A stretch of DNA of 64,000 nucleotides from Isoetes taiwanensis (taxonomy: Eukaryota > Streptophyta > Lycopodiopsida > Isoetales > Isoetaceae): positions 8,635,563 to 8,699,562 of the forward strand of contig JAJEKV010000014.1 of the NCBI GenBank assembly GCA_021234155.1, in the 5' to 3' direction. The first letter of the stretch is position 1, and each line of letters opens with the position of its first letter. The position numbers and the translations under genes are program-made. Below the pieces are notes generated by a model. It saw nothing but the letters and a program-made list of their open reading frames with translations, had not been told where the DNA came from and made no database searches. Shown piece by piece: positions 34,921 to 47,200 of this stretch.

Positions 34921-35476
34921 TTTTGATGATTCTGTCAACAGACTTTTTGATAATTTGTTCATGTTTTCAAGTTTTTGAATATTATTGATTTGATCTGATC
35001 TGATACTCTAATGACTCTTAAATACCACGGGGTTATGAACACCAATAACATGACAAGAAATTATATTCAATGTAGTATTGTATTATAACTGCAGCTGTAG
35101 TACATAAAAATGAAATTGGCCACATTTTTGGCCTCCTCCTTAGACCCTAAAAAAGTCCAGTGAAATTTAAAACATACTCTTAGCCACTCCATGACTACGG
35201 ATCTGCAATAACAGAAAATAATCAGAAAGTGAAGACAAAGTAGAGAAAACTTGTCAAATAGATAACAATGCACAGTCGAAGACAAAAACACTAAAATAAC
35301 AGTTGAAGACAAAATAAAACAGTCTTTCATTCCTCGAAATTTGTTATATACTACTCAAGTTAATTCCAGGGACATTTCATAGCAAAATAAGTGGCATGCA
35401 TGCCATTTATACTTAAAAGCTTTACAATAAAAAAAAAAAAAAAAACAAAAGGGCCAGGCAGGGGCTCCTTTTCTAC

Positions 35477-36018
35477 TTAACCACAGAGCTCACAGGTTTG
35501 TGTCACCGTCTTGATTTCATGCAAAGCCCATTTCCCATGAGGCTGCATGTAAACACACTCCACATGGGCCTTCTGCTTCAAAGGTGCAGTGTCAGCCCAA
35601 GCCAGGATCTCAAGTTCCAGGGTGACTCCCATGTCAAAAAAGCTCATCACAGCCCATTGTGACAAAGAGCAATGAATCACTTTGTGGCTGAGAACTTCGA
35701 CTTCTTCACTTTCCTCTTCAATAGAAGGCGAGGAATCCTGGTGTTCTTCAACCATAGATTTGCAGGAGTGGGAGGAGGAGGAGCAGGGGCCGACATGCTG
35801 GAGAAGGAGGACTCTTCAACCAATTCTTCACTTGAAGTTTTCGGCCAAGAAGAATAATTAGAGTAATAATTTTTCTCTAATTCTGAGGTCTCGTGGGAGG
35901 CTTCAGAAGAATCTATAGGGCTAGAATACTCCACAAGGGAGTATTCTTCGGATCGAGTCCGATGGCTAGATATGAAAGATGGAGGGCTGAGCGAACTCCT
36001 TGGACGCTTTGGTGCCAT
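35477..36018 (-). pseudogene. Ser/Pro-rich protein of unknown family, one frameshift
   Basis: 36,018-35,760 reads MAPKRPRSSLSPPSF, then acidic Ser/Glu-rich sequence and SAPAPPPPTPANLW. A shift near 35,755 continues VEEHQDSSPSIEEESEEVEV, then a hydrophobic segment and CELCG to a stop at 35,477. An A-rich block follows downstream on this strand. It could be a transposon-captured or lineage-specific gene. No family recognised. Confidence 0.4.
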
Positions 36019-36229
36019 TTTTTTATGAAAGGCTTGTGCGTAGAAGAGATCTTAAAATGGTATAAATTGACAAGACTAGCATTTAATGATATATGCTACG
36101 TTATCTATATGCCTAGATTGAAGTACCAATCATTGAATATTAAGACAGTTAACCAATTTGAGACAGTTGCAAATTATTCTTTTGAAATAATATAATGTAG
36201 GAAAGTGAAAATCATACCTTTATTCTTTG

Positions 36230-37159
36230 TTCTTGGCTGCCAGTTTGGCAATTTCAAGAAGTGTGTCCTTGGTCATCTGACATATGCTATGAGTCATTGC
36301 TGCCATAGATTCAACAATCTTCAAACTATTTGCAGATCGAATAGTCTCTAATTCCCTTACCAATTTCAGTTTCTTTGCAAATTCTTCCTTCATAAATCCA
36401 ATTTCTTCACTTCAATGTCTCCAAAAATGCTTGCCATTTGTGAAATTCCAATAGCAATGTCTTCATCAATCTACAACCTGGACTTCTTTCTTCCAGTAGG
36501 CTTTGCACATACTCCAGGTTAATTGCATGTTGCAGATCTGGGGCTGGAGGAATCTGTGTTGTTACCCGTTGGAGTTCGATTGTTTCGCATATCATGCATT
36601 CTGGGGCTTCCTGAATTATCTATGTTGACATTGACATTGGGAATGTATTCAATACTCTCAAAAGGATCATCAAAAGCAGCATCAGATCCAACTGTTTCAT
36701 AGAAACTGTCAGAAAAGTTAGTGTGCAAATCTCTCCAAATTCCCCATTATCCCCAGCCTCTGGAATGGAGTTATCTGATGTCACTCCATACTTGACTTCT
36801 TCCATTCTTTCATACCACTGCCAACTTGAAGGCTCTGAATCCGTATGACTAGAAGCCTCTTTCTCATCCTTGAATTTCGCCTGAAGTTTATCCCATTTGT
36901 TCTTCAGTTGCCTGACTTTTACTAATCCATCAACAATTGGCTGTAATTTCACCAGAATTTCTCTCCACTGTGTATTAGAAAGATTCAGACTACCATTAGT
37001 AACCAATTCCATCTCATTCAGGAGGTTCAGGAAGGTAGAAACACTCTGATCTGTCCATTGGACTGGAGTCTTCCTATTTTTTATGTCAATTGGCTTGGGA
37101 TTTTCTTTTTCTTGAACACCAAGAGCCATTGAATTCTCGGGCTGAGAAGATTCACTCAC
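36230..37159 (-). pseudogene. Myb/SANT-like DNA-binding protein, Harbinger-type
   Basis: MSESSQPENSM leads to VQWTDQSVSTFLNLLNEME...NTQWREILVKL...VRQLKNKWDKLQAKFKD, a trihelix Myb/SANT-like domain (conserved W and KNKW) like the second protein of PIF/Harbinger elements or plant L10-interacting proteins. A frameshift near 36,730 is followed by an acidic Asn/Ser-rich spacer and EYVQSLLEERSP (36,595-36,407). In Harbinger elements this protein helps import the transposase and bind the ends. Confidence 0.65.
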
Positions 37160-37818
37160 AATACTGGCAGGTGCTTGGATTTCTCTGAGAACTCGCTTAC
37201 ATCGCCTTTCCTTTGGCTCTTTTATTGTGGGAATTGGCTCAGAATTTGTCTGAAGTCCACATTCATTGAAATCTGTCCTGTCATCTTTCAGATCCTTTTT
37301 GGAGCCATTTTCTCAATGAGAGGAGGTACAAAGGGTTTGCTACTTGCTGCCAAGACAGATCTAGCTGCCTTAGACATTGGACTTTATAGAATTCAAGCTA
37401 AGCAACCAAGAAACAATATATCTGTTCTAATAGAATTTGATATCAGAATAGTGTAAGATGAATCGAATTGAATTAATAAGGATTGAACAAGCTAAGAAAT
37501 ACCTCTAGACCGCTAATCAGCAAGGCGGATTGAAGAATTAATGGGAATTCAAGGATTTGCACAACATTGAAGACCAAGAAATAGAGGAAAATGGCGCCCC
37601 TGAATTTCGATGAGGGAAAGTTTTTGGTGGTGATTTTTAGACGACCATAATTTTAGGGGGTTGTTAAGTTAGTGGTTAATGGAAACGTTCCTAACGGCTC
37701 TTGGGGGAAAATCATCTCTCAAGGTGAAAGTTGGGTTTTTCCACTCTCACCCATCTCTCATATCTCTCACCTCTCGTATTCTCTCTCACCCTCTCTAAGT
37801 CAGCATGTGACCAAGGCA

Positions 37819-37860
37819 TCTCTCTCTCTCTCTCTCTCTCTCCCCCTCCCTCCCTCTCCC
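37819..37860. repeat. Short CT/C-rich microsatellite
   Basis: (CT)n grading into CCCTCC units, like the tract at 8.27 kb. Confidence 0.9.
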
Positions 37861-37889
37861 CGTGATATGGATGATCTATTCTTCCTGTA

Positions 37890-38630
37890 AAACTAGCAAA
37901 CAAGTTAAGGAAAAGCAGCTTTAAATCTCTAAAACAGGATCTTCTGGCACAAATTCAGTACCCAACAGGGCACAGACTTGTGAACACTGCAACAGGACGA
38001 TCTAGTTCAATTCTGAGAATCTGTCGTTCAACTGGATAACTTCTCTTGGATGTCTAGAGATTCAAGAACAAGGCTCAAGTAGGAATTGTCTTTCTAAATT
38101 GCAGATGGACTTAGCAAGCAACAAGCTATATTCTAGCTTTTTTTCCTACGCTTAAGGAAATTGATCTCTTATATACAGTTTAAGAAATGTTCTTTCTTTG
38201 GCTTACTTTGGATCTTCCCTTTCCTAAATCATCTCTTCATCCTTATTCGGCTCATTCTACCTTAATCGGTTCAAATTGGGTTGAGCCAGACCTGTTCTGG
38301 CCTTATTCACTCAAGTCTGACAATTCTAGTGTTGTTTATCTTCACCTGGTCGCTAACTTTGTAGTGACCATTGAAATTCAATGTTAATTAATAATTTATT
38401 TTATTGTTAGTTTTACATAAGCTTAATATTTTAACTTAAAGTTTGATTTAATTTCTAAGGTTATTAATTCAACTATGATTGCATGAATTATAATGTTTTA
38501 TCTCAATTCTTAGGGCCTTTGCATCTGTGTTCATTTTTGCAAGCCTTCTAAGCCACACCCCGAACTTGTACATAATGCTCTTTCCCTTCCTCCCTCTATT
38601 GGCCCGATGCTTCAGTATATTATTTGTGAT
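37890..38630. other. Unannotated A+T-rich spacer
   Basis: No gene, repeat or structure recognised on either strand. Confidence 0.4.
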
Positions 38631-38758
38631 GGATGCAACTAAATCAACTTGGAGCCTCCTTGCTTGCTTCTCGTCATCAATCCATCAACACAAATGTCAT
38701 CAGGCAATCGTCGTTTGATGAAGTAGTTGATGACATTTGTGTTGATGAATTGTCTCAT

Positions 38759-38821
38759 TTGGTCTCTGTGGACGCTAAAAATATATTCTATTCTATTCTA
38801 TTCTATTCTATTCTATTCTAT
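38759..38821 (+). mobile_element. Minimal LINE 3'-tail insertion
   Basis: Only about 20 bp of LINE 3' end (GGTCTCTGTGGACGCTAAAA) plus (TTCTA)n, flanked by TCATT on both sides and missing from the second unit of the tandem duplication (CTCATTGGCCAGCAAGG). It is an extremely 5'-truncated LINE insertion. Confidence 0.8.
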
Positions 38822-39249
38822 TCATTGGTCAGCAAGGGATTGTTGTCATAAACTTACTTGGATGCAATTGTCTTTTGTGCCAATCACGAAGGTTTGGTCT
38901 ATCCCTTCAAGTTTTTTGCCTACATCACCCCGGAAGTTGAAGACTTGAAGAAGGATATATTCATGTCTAATGAACTATCGAATGAGATGGTCAAGCGAAT
39001 CATGTAGCTCTTGCCTCCTATTCTCCATATGTATGGCAATGTTGGTGTAGATGCCTGATATGGTACGAGCTCGGGGACATGGTTCTTTATGCAAGAGGTC
39101 TTAACGCAAGGAGTTACTTTAATTAACGCAAAGGCTTGCCAAACAAGACTAAAGTCTTGGAGACATTTATAAATAAAAGCTAAAATTCAATTAGCTATAT
39201 CACTATATTTAGAGCTCTGAAATGAGAATGTTGCAACAGTTTTTTTACA

Positions 39250-39400
39250 GGTGGTTTTTAATCTGGGCCATGGTGATTATGTTTTGTTCTGTGGGCTTCG
39301 GCCCTTGTTCTGGTTAGGGACTTCGGTCCCGTCTTGTACTTGTGGTCCCATAACCCGATTGGGTTCCGTGGACATTAAAAGTTTCTTCCTTCCTTCCTTA
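39250..39400 (+). mobile_element. LINE 3' end with UUCG tetraloop hairpins
   Basis: Two adjacent hairpins GGGC-TTCG-GCCC and GGGAC-TTCG-GTCCC (39,292-39,331) precede GGTCCCATAACCCGATTGGG, TCCGTGGACATTAAAA and (TTCC)n. 5'-truncated copy. Confidence 0.75.
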
Positions 39401-40089
39401 TAACCATCTCAATGTCTAGTTTCTAAATTCTGTTTGACATTTTTTGTGGTTCACTCATATGAGAGAGTAATGACCGAAAGTACAACAAGTGGTAAAAAAT
39501 GATTGTTTTACTTTTTAATCATGAAATCTGATTCCAAAGAAAGCCATTATGTTTTTTAGAGTCTTCTAATATCATCGTATTGAACTTAATTCTTGGAGTA
39601 TTGTGTTTTGAAGAAAAGCTCGAGTAGAGAAAATGACATTCGTGTTGATGGATTGTCTCATTGGCCAGCAAGGGATTGTTGTCATAAACTTGCTAATTAC
39701 TTGGATGCAATTGTCTTTTGTTCCAATCACGAAGGTTTGGCCTATCCCTTCAAGTTTTTTGTCTACATCACCCCGGAAGTTGAAGACTTGAAGAAGGATG
39801 TTTTCATGTCTAATGAACTATCGAATGAGATGGTCAAGCGAATCATCTAGCTCTTGCCTCCTATTCTCCATATGTAGGGCAATGTTGGCGTAGATGCCTG
39901 ATATGGTACGAGCTCGGGGGCGTGGTTCTTTATGCAAGAGGTCTTAAGGCAAGGAGTTACTTTAATTAAGGCAAAGGCTTGCCAAACAAGACTAAAGTCT
40001 TTGGAGACATTTACAAATAAAAGCTCAAATTCAATTAGCTATATCTCTATATTTAGAGCTCTAAAATGAGAATGTTACTTCCTTATAAC

Positions 40090-41200
40090 CATCTCAGTGT
40101 CTAGTTTCTAAATTCTGGTTGACAGTTTTTGTGGTTCACTCATATGAGAGAGTAATGACCGAAAGTACAACAAGTGGTCAAAGATGATTGTTTTACTTTT
40201 TAACACGTATGAAATCAACACTATATAGTATTCTGCTTGAAATCTTATAGTATTTTGCGAATCTTGTTATACAGTATAGCAAATTTTGTACTTGCATACC
40301 CCACAAACGAGGAACTTTACGTACGGTGTAGATTAAGGAATAAGGGGTGAATATGCCTATCCAACAGCTCTCGTTGCCCGGAGTCACCCCCCGTGTGAAT
40401 ATGCACCCAAACCAAAGGGGGTTTAAGGGGGATTTTAATTTAAATGTGTTGGACCCAATGGTTGTGTTAATTAATGTCAATGGTAGTTATGTGTTGGTTG
40501 TTAATGTCAATGGTTGTTATGTGTTGGGGGGTTTAATTTTTATATGTTGGATGTTAATGGTTTGTGTTGCAAAAAAAAATTTTGGCCCCGCCGGGGCCTT
40601 AAGGACATCATGACCCCTCCCCCGGTAAGACAAAAATTTAGAATTCAAACCAGAAAAAACTAGAATTCATTTGAGGCTTTCATCACCTGTAGCTTTTGAA
40701 TTTCATCACAATAAAACAAATAGAACATAAGTAAAAGTTACCATAAAGATAGAGCAGATTGATCCCATTATTCTGAAAGTCATAAAGTTTGCAACACCCA
40801 TACACAAACATTTTTCAATTGGAATTTAACAGCAACCTTTGGCCTCCATGGATTCTTGTGGTGAGAAACCAAAGTGGGAAACTTTTCTGCTTGTTAGCAC
40901 AAGGATCTAGAAGCCTCAAAATCTAAAAATGCATGGTAATTTTTTGCAGGCTTCATTCGGAATGAGCCATAAAACAATATCCAATAGCGCAATCCTGTAT
41001 TAATCAGCTGGTAGGATGTAAAAGCCTACCAAACCCGGCCGGAAAATTGCTGTTTTAGCATAGATAACTTAACCAAACATATCCATATCATACACTATCA
41101 AAAAGATCTCGGAGAGAGCTTTCCAACGCAATAAAAATCATCTCAAACAGAGCTCTGGATCAAAAGTTATAATAAGAAATGTGTTGCCAGCGGGGAAACT
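40090..41200. other. A+T-rich spacer
   Basis: No gene recognised. 40,470-40,560 has two short repeats of TTAATGTCAATGGT(A/T)GTTATGTGTTGG. 39,530-39,650 and 41,560-41,670 are a diverged direct repeat (GATTCCAAAGAAAGCCATTA). Confidence 0.4.
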
Positions 41201-41227
41201 GCACTACATGCGCCCTTCATGTGCCCA

Positions 41228-41405
41228 TTATGCACCACACACACACACAAAAAGAGGGCTTTTGTTGTGAGCCATTGGTTGTTGACCATTATGCACCACA
41301 CACACGAAAAAAGAGCTTTTGTTGTGAGCCATTGGTTGTTGACCATTATGCACCACACGCACAAAAAAAGGGCTTTTGTTGTGAGCCATTGGTTGTTGAC
41401 CATTG
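41228..41405. repeat. Minisatellite, three units of about 60 bp
   Basis: Three tandem copies containing TATGCACCACAC, GGCTTTTGTTGTGAGCCATT and GGTTGTTGACCAT. The repeating open frames on both strands derive from this tandem structure. Confidence 0.95.
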
Positions 41406-41436
41406 GAAAAAAAAAGGCTAAAATCAATGGCTCAGA

Positions 41437-41570
41437 AATGGTGCACTCTAGATGTACGCATTAGTACATCCATTTGAATACATCACGAAATCATAGGAAA
41501 ACCTTAGTGAAAAGCGTACAAAAACACAAAGAAAACCCCCTGTTATTATGCTACATATTTGATTCCAAAG
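41437..41570. repeat. Dispersed repeat, copy 2
   Basis: Counterpart of 252-375. Confidence 0.6.
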
Positions 41571-41945
41571 AAAGCCATTACGTTTTTCAGAGTTTTCTAA
41601 TCTCATCGTATTGAGCTTAATTCTTTGAATATTGTGTTTTGAAAACAAAAAAACTCGAGTAGAGAAATTGCAATTTTTCGTTGAAGACATCAAATTGCCC
41701 CAACCATATGTCAATTGGAAAAGCTCGAGATTCTCTAGACATGGTAATCAAGCTTCTCAAATGAGGCAAGGCATAATTGCCGAGAAAATATATGTAGTGG
41801 AATCAGTGCACATCATTTGTCCCACTCATGACACCAAAACTTTCTGAGATGTTCACCAGGGAGGTTACAGGTTATGCAATTTTATGGTTGTGCAGCAACG
41901 AAAGTCTATTTCCAATATGTCTAAATTTGAATTTATGTTTCTAGT

Positions 41946-42438
41946 ATATTGATGAAACTGAAGCCCAAGCCATGGAAGACCTGAGGAATAATCACAGGAT
42001 TTTAAAGAAGCTTGCAGACCTACTTTTGGAGAAGATTTACCTAAGGGGTTATTGATTTTTGGTTTCCCTGTTGAGAGCTTTTATGGGCAAACGTTTGCAA
42101 TTGAATTGGTGGTATTTGCTTCCAATTGCGTCCATCTGTACATTAAGCTAGCTTTAAAATCCTGTGGTATTCTTTGCAGGAGATGGACAAGTTTATAAAA
42201 TCATTGAATCCTGTGATGCTTCCTGATCTCACGATGCCTCTTCCATTTAACGTTGATGTGGTAAGTATTTCTATTTCTATAATGCATGAACATGTCTGGT
42301 TTATTGGACTCCAGTGACCATGATATGTATTCTGGATTTTAGGAAATTACTGTGCCTCGTATATCCCCTGAAAAATCATGTCAGTATGAAAGACTTGAAA
42401 TCTACCCCAGCACCATTGCGGCACTGTTAAAGTTGTGA
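41946..42438 (+). pseudogene. C-terminal exons of a host gene, possibly FtsH-like
   Basis: Three exon-like blocks with GT-AG boundaries. 41,946-42,050 encodes YIDETEAQAMEDLRNNHRIL-KKLADLLLEK, which resembles the C-terminal helices of FtsH/FtsHi metalloproteases. 42,181-42,259 has acceptor TTTGCAG and donor GTAAGT and encodes EMDKFIKSLNPVMLPDL. 42,343-42,438 has acceptor TTTTAG and encodes EITVPRISPEK...YPSTIAALLKL, then a stop. Upstream, 41,830-41,870 may hold the preceding exon (EMFTREVTG). The family link is tentative. Confidence 0.4.
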
Positions 42439-43329
42439 TCATAATTGGAATTAGTGGTACATCTGCAGTAACAAATGGACTCCTAGGTAAAGAAAAATAG
42501 ATTCTAGCCATTTTATGAATGGTAACTGATCCTATATGGTTCTCTTCAGGATATACATGGGAGTGTTATGTATCCCAATTTTTGTTGAGATATGGGAGAC
42601 ATCTAGTGAATGATTCAAGTCTAGAAGAAAGGTCAAGGTGTAATTATAGAAGGCATGTCCATACCATGCGATAAGCAAGGGGCAGAAATTAGAACAAAAA
42701 TTTAGCAAAGCATATAAGGGAAAATTTAGCAAAGCATAACATTCCAACTTCACAAAATCAAAGGGAATGTTGAGAGAATTTTGGAGATCAGCATTGGGGC
42801 ACGACTTGATGGGATGGATCTAGACACTCAGTTTTCTAGCCAGACACCAAGATTTCTTTAACACACGTTGATTTCCACATTGGGCCTTTTTCGCACCATT
42901 CTAGCATAGTGTGCCACTGCAATAAATTTCCTGCATATGGAATATAGTTTTGAAGCCAATACTAGAAAGCAAGTTTTATTTTCCTCCAAGCCTTGATTAT
43001 ATAAAGTTGTTGTAACTTAGAACTTCTTCGACCTAGCTGCCATTTTGTTCTTAGTATTCCAAAGAACGATAAAAAGAAAAAAGTTTTGTGTGTTAATCTG
43101 TGATTAATAAACCTAATAATTTGTGCCTCACAAGAGAAACCTAAAAATATGAATTAATCTGGACTTATAAGCCATCACTTACTTTGGTGCAGTTATATTT
43201 ATTATAATATGTAGTCTAGAAGTGCATCTTTTATACCTCATTGACAAAATTAAAAAGAAGAAGAGATAATCTAATAAACCCTCTAAACCCTTCCCAAAAA
43301 AACCCTCCAAAAATTCGCACTCGTTGCAG

Positions 43330-44250
43330 CATGTTTTCACTATCAAATTCTACTGCAGGAAACAGGATTCTTGCCTCTTCAGAGGGCGGCCCTTGATCGC
43401 CACATTGTCTATTTCTAGAAGGTGGTCAACATGGACGATGCTCGTCTCCCAAAACTAGCTTATATCATGGCAATGGGGCCACAACGCCTCAAGGCATGCT
43501 GGAGGGAAAAGAGAGCTCAATGGATGGCTAGATGGAATGTGCAAGAGCACAGGTGCATACATGTGCAAACAGAGGCAGATCGCCATAGCTTGAGGCAATA
43601 TCTTGACGCTTGCTTCATCAGCAAGCTTTGGGATGCCAGCGCCCTTGAACAGGTCAAGACAGCACACTACCAGCGCCACATAAATCCCACATTGGAACGA
43701 GGCCCACAATGCTACCTGCGCACCCACTTGCCCATGAAAAGCCTTGGACTCATTGCCTCCATTCGCGCGAGGGGCACATCATCTTGAATTGAGACAAAGC
43801 GGATGGATTGGTGAGCCACGTCGGGGACGAACTGCATCAATCGCCGCCAAATGGGAGTCATTGAGGATGAATCTCATACCCTTCAAATCCGGACGCACTA
43901 TGCTGAGTTGGTCAGGCCTGGCCAGCCGCTACATGTGACATTGAGCACGGCATCCGTACGGATGCTAGGATCATACCTTCAGGAGGTCATGGACATGCGA
44001 GATCAGCTATGTCCTCGGGCACGCACTTGACATGTACATACACATTTATTTCATGATGATGTATACTTGTACAGTTTGACAACATTCTTATTACTGCCAC
44101 GGTTTTTCCCTCGAAAACCCTTCGGGGCGGGGGTTTTTTAACCCGGACAGTAATAAGTTTGCTGCGCTCCTTCTGGGTCCCATAGGCCGATTGGTCTCAG
44201 TGGACGATAAAAAAACTATTCTATTCTATTCTATTCTACTAAACAATGGT
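43330..44250 (+). pseudogene. 5'-truncated LINE with (TTCTA)n tail
   Basis: 43,422-43,787 encodes KLAYIMAMGPQRLKACWREK, LRQYLDACFISKLWDASALEQVKTAHYQRH. A frame change near 43,785 leads into a degraded knuckle and the tail. 3' UTR: stem-loop with TTCG loop (44,101-44,150), GGGTCCCATAGGCCGATTGG, AGTGGACGATAAAA and a TTCTA tail. Closely related to the minus-strand copy at 33.7-34.6 kb. Confidence 0.85.
44101..44150 (+). other. LINE 3' stem-loop with UUCG loop
   Basis: GGTTTTTCCCTCGAAAA, CCC-TTCG-GGG, CGGGGGTTTTTTAACCCGG. Same stem as the GAAA-loop version at 7.6 and 11.4 kb. Confidence 0.7.
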
Positions 44251-44254
44251 GCCT

Positions 44255-45900
44255 AAGTAGGATTATTCTCATCTATAACGCTAAGGATAAAGATTGTGTG
44301 AGAAATTATAGAGCCATCATGGCGAGCAGTGTATTGATCAAGTTGTTTGGGGCGGCCATGGAAAGAAGATTGGAAAGTGGATGTAAGGGCGAAATGTCAG
44401 AACCAGAGGACATGCATGTTTTTCTCCTAATCATTCAACCACAGACCATCTAATCACATTAAGCATAGTTGCAGATGAATCTAAAGGAGTTGGTAATGCA
44501 CTTTTTTGCTGCTTTGTCGATTTTGCAAAAGCATTTGGCCGAGTCCTAGAGGAGCAATTTAGGAGACAGAATGACGCAATTGAATGTTCAAATTGGACTG
44601 AGACAGAATGTAGCATGGTTGTATCAAAGAGTACTAGCTGAATTGTCTATTCCGCTAAATGGGTAAGGAAAATTGCTTGCAATATTGGCATTAAACAGGG
44701 ATGTCCTTTATTGCCAAGTTTATTTGGTATGTGCATTGATTGAAATTGACTTATTAAAGGAGGAGGAAATAGTGTGAACCTCGCTAAATATGTCATGATA
44801 GCACTATCATATGCTGATGATGTGATATAGAAGATTTATAAAAATCATTTCAGTGCTAGAAGATTTCTATGGAACATCGACAGAAGCTCTTTATTGGACT
44901 CTTGACTATCTTGATCGATTAAAAAACATGGAACTTAGTAGACTTCCACATCTTGCTTTATTGGCATCTTCAATGCAGACATGCACAAGATGGTATAAGC
45001 AGCTTGTACTTTGGGCAGAGCACTGGCAGACTGATGTGGATAATTTTTCAAACAACCAAGTAAGCATGAGAGACTTTGTTATAAAGAAAGTAATTAGGAA
45101 GTTGTTGGTCAGAATATGGTCTGAAGGTGGACTTTTATCGACAAGAAGTAAGGCCCACATTAATATATGTGGAGCAAGAATATGTAAACATCACACCTGA
45201 GTGAGTTCTCATAGGTTGAAGATTGAGATGGGAAGGCAGGATGGCACTCCTTGATGGCAGCAGATATGTCCATCTTGTTAGCACTATCCACTACAGAATT
45301 GCTCCATTTTTGTGAAATCACTAAATGCCCATTTTATATAAGTTGCTTTTTTCTAACCTCTACAATACGTTTACCATGGCTTGTCATTATAGAAGTCCTT
45401 AATTGCAAGGATTAGGTTTGTCCATGATTGCCAGCTCCAATATCCAATAGTTTTTCTTTTTCTTTTCTTTTTTTTTTTTTTTGTGGAGGGGGGAAGTTAA
45501 TTCCAATCAAGAATTGTGTTATGAGAATCTTGAACAAAAATTTCAGGCCAGCTGCCAAGAAATTGGTTAACATAAATAAGAGAGAGAATAAAGAGTCATA
45601 CAACATTGGCAACATCCGATTGGACATATGAAGTACATACCGCAAGTTGGCTCTTTATTGCCCTTCTGTCCATGTGCCTAACAAATCTTGCTTTTAATAC
45701 ATAAAACATGTGTATGGGAACTCTTAATTTACTCTAAAATGGACAAATAATTTTGAATTAATGTGTGATATCCTAATATGATTCCACCCCTGATACGCTT
45801 ATTTGTTCTAGGTGCAGAAAGAGCAAGATGATTGCGTGCCTAGATTTGAGGAGATAAAGCTCAAATATGGTATAGAGTCTGCACAGTATCATGCATTGTA
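44255..45900 (+). pseudogene. LINE ORF2 remnant, older A+T-rich subfamily
   Basis: RT pieces: VRNYRAIMASSVLIKLFGAA (44,295-44,355), a GIKQGCPL-type stretch (44,690-44,720, degraded), ALSYADDVI (44,806-44,830; catalytic YADD followed by a stop). A final piece, VPRFEEIKLKYGIESAQ (45,837-45,888), matches the end of the 11.7-kb LINE (CPAYEKIRSRYGIQ). Heavily mutated. Confidence 0.7.
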
Positions 45901-47200
45901 GTAAGCACAACTAGACAAAGCAGTTAGGTATATTAAGTTCTTTCTAAGGCTTTTGTATATCAGAGTCCCTTGCATAGTCAAATATTATTTTCATCTGCAG
46001 GCTTGCTAAATGCCAATAGTACAGAGCTGTAGAAAACTGGTGCACTTGAACGATAAAATTCTAAGAGACGAAGTACAACTTTTTTCTTGTCAAGTGCTGC
46101 TGGTGATATGTATTGTTTGGAAATCTACTCTAGACATTTGCAATGTTGAGGATGGAAATTCTACCTTTATTTTGATGTACGGGAAGCCAGCCTATGCATT
46201 GTTTAAAGTACTAGATGATGCAAATGAATCTAAAAATTGGCACAATTTATAGTTGGCAAGAAATCACATAGGTGAAAGCATCTTCATCCATTCTTATTGA
46301 GGGCGAATCTTAAATGAATCAAAGCTTAGATGTTAAAAATTTTATGGCTCTTTGCCAAATATATTTGACTAACCTACTTACTTAAAATATTTTTTTTCCA
46401 GCAGATGTATCGCTTTTTTCGGCATTAGCAGCATTAGTTTTAGGACCTGAAATTGTTTTTCGGCAATATTCCCTGGCTTTTCGGGGTAACTCTCTGTAAC
46501 GTTTTTACGTTTTCTTGCTCTGATGATGGACACCACAGCACACTAAAAGAATGAAAGCTCTATGTTGAAGAGATAAAAATAAAAGCAGGCAATTTATGTG
46601 GGTTGATTGAAATTGCCAAGTGGAATGTTATTGGTCGATTTTGATCAATCGTAATCTCCCTAAATCCCATCAACTGTTTAAATAAAAGTCAATCCATTTA
46701 AAATTGTCAATCCCTCAAGCAAGCAATGGTGTTAATGGAATTAATACTAAATGCATCAATTTTAGCAAGGGCATTTTATAGATATACACACACATGCTAT
46801 GCCCCCTTGTTAGACATCCATTTGTTGGATACAGCATTGTCCTATAGCGATCTAGGATTTATGGTTTGGGAGTTAGGAGTTTAGGGTTTTATAAGTATAT
46901 GTGTTTATCATATTGTCAATACAACCAATGGAATATTCATGACTTCTTGGTTTGGGGTTATGAGTTTAGAACTTTGCACCGACGAGGTTGTCAAGTTGGA
47001 GCACTTCATCCAACTAATTGATGACTTCTTATTTGTTGAAGTCTACTTAAGGGGACATTGTTTACGTAGATGGAGGATAGAGTACATGTATCTACCTATT
47101 AGGTAATATAGTGCTTTGACTAAACTCCACTTGTTTGTGGCTTTTATCAGATGAGAAATAACACCATGCACTGGCAAACTGACATTTTAGTAGCAAAAGA
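45900..47200. other. A+T-rich spacer with one unassigned frame
   Basis: 46,010-46,252 (+) is open for 80 codons but matches nothing recognised and lacks supporting signals. The remainder shows nothing. Confidence 0.35.

Larger units (their letters stand above)
38690..40090 (+). repeat. Tandem duplication (0.9-kb units) with degenerate frame
   Basis: 38,820-39,230 and 39,660-40,070 match closely (GCAAGGGATTGTTGTCATAA, ATGCAATTGTCTTTTG, CATCACCCCGGAAGTTGAAG, GATGCCTGATATGGTACGAG). The second unit encodes AIVFCSNHEGLAYPFKFF and ITPEVEDLKKDVFMSNELS before a stop. No family is recognised. The units are separated by a LINE 3' end at 39,250-39,400, and the first is split by a LINE tail at 38,759-38,821. 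Confidence 0.8.

Noticed and set aside
35067-35330. Minus-strand 87-codon hydrophobic frame
   Set aside because: A+T-rich composition gives Phe/Leu/Ser-rich translation; no homology or signals.
41179-41464. Repetitive frames at the 41.2-41.4 kb minisatellite
   Set aside because: Produced by a tandem repeat of about 60 bp; no gene signals.
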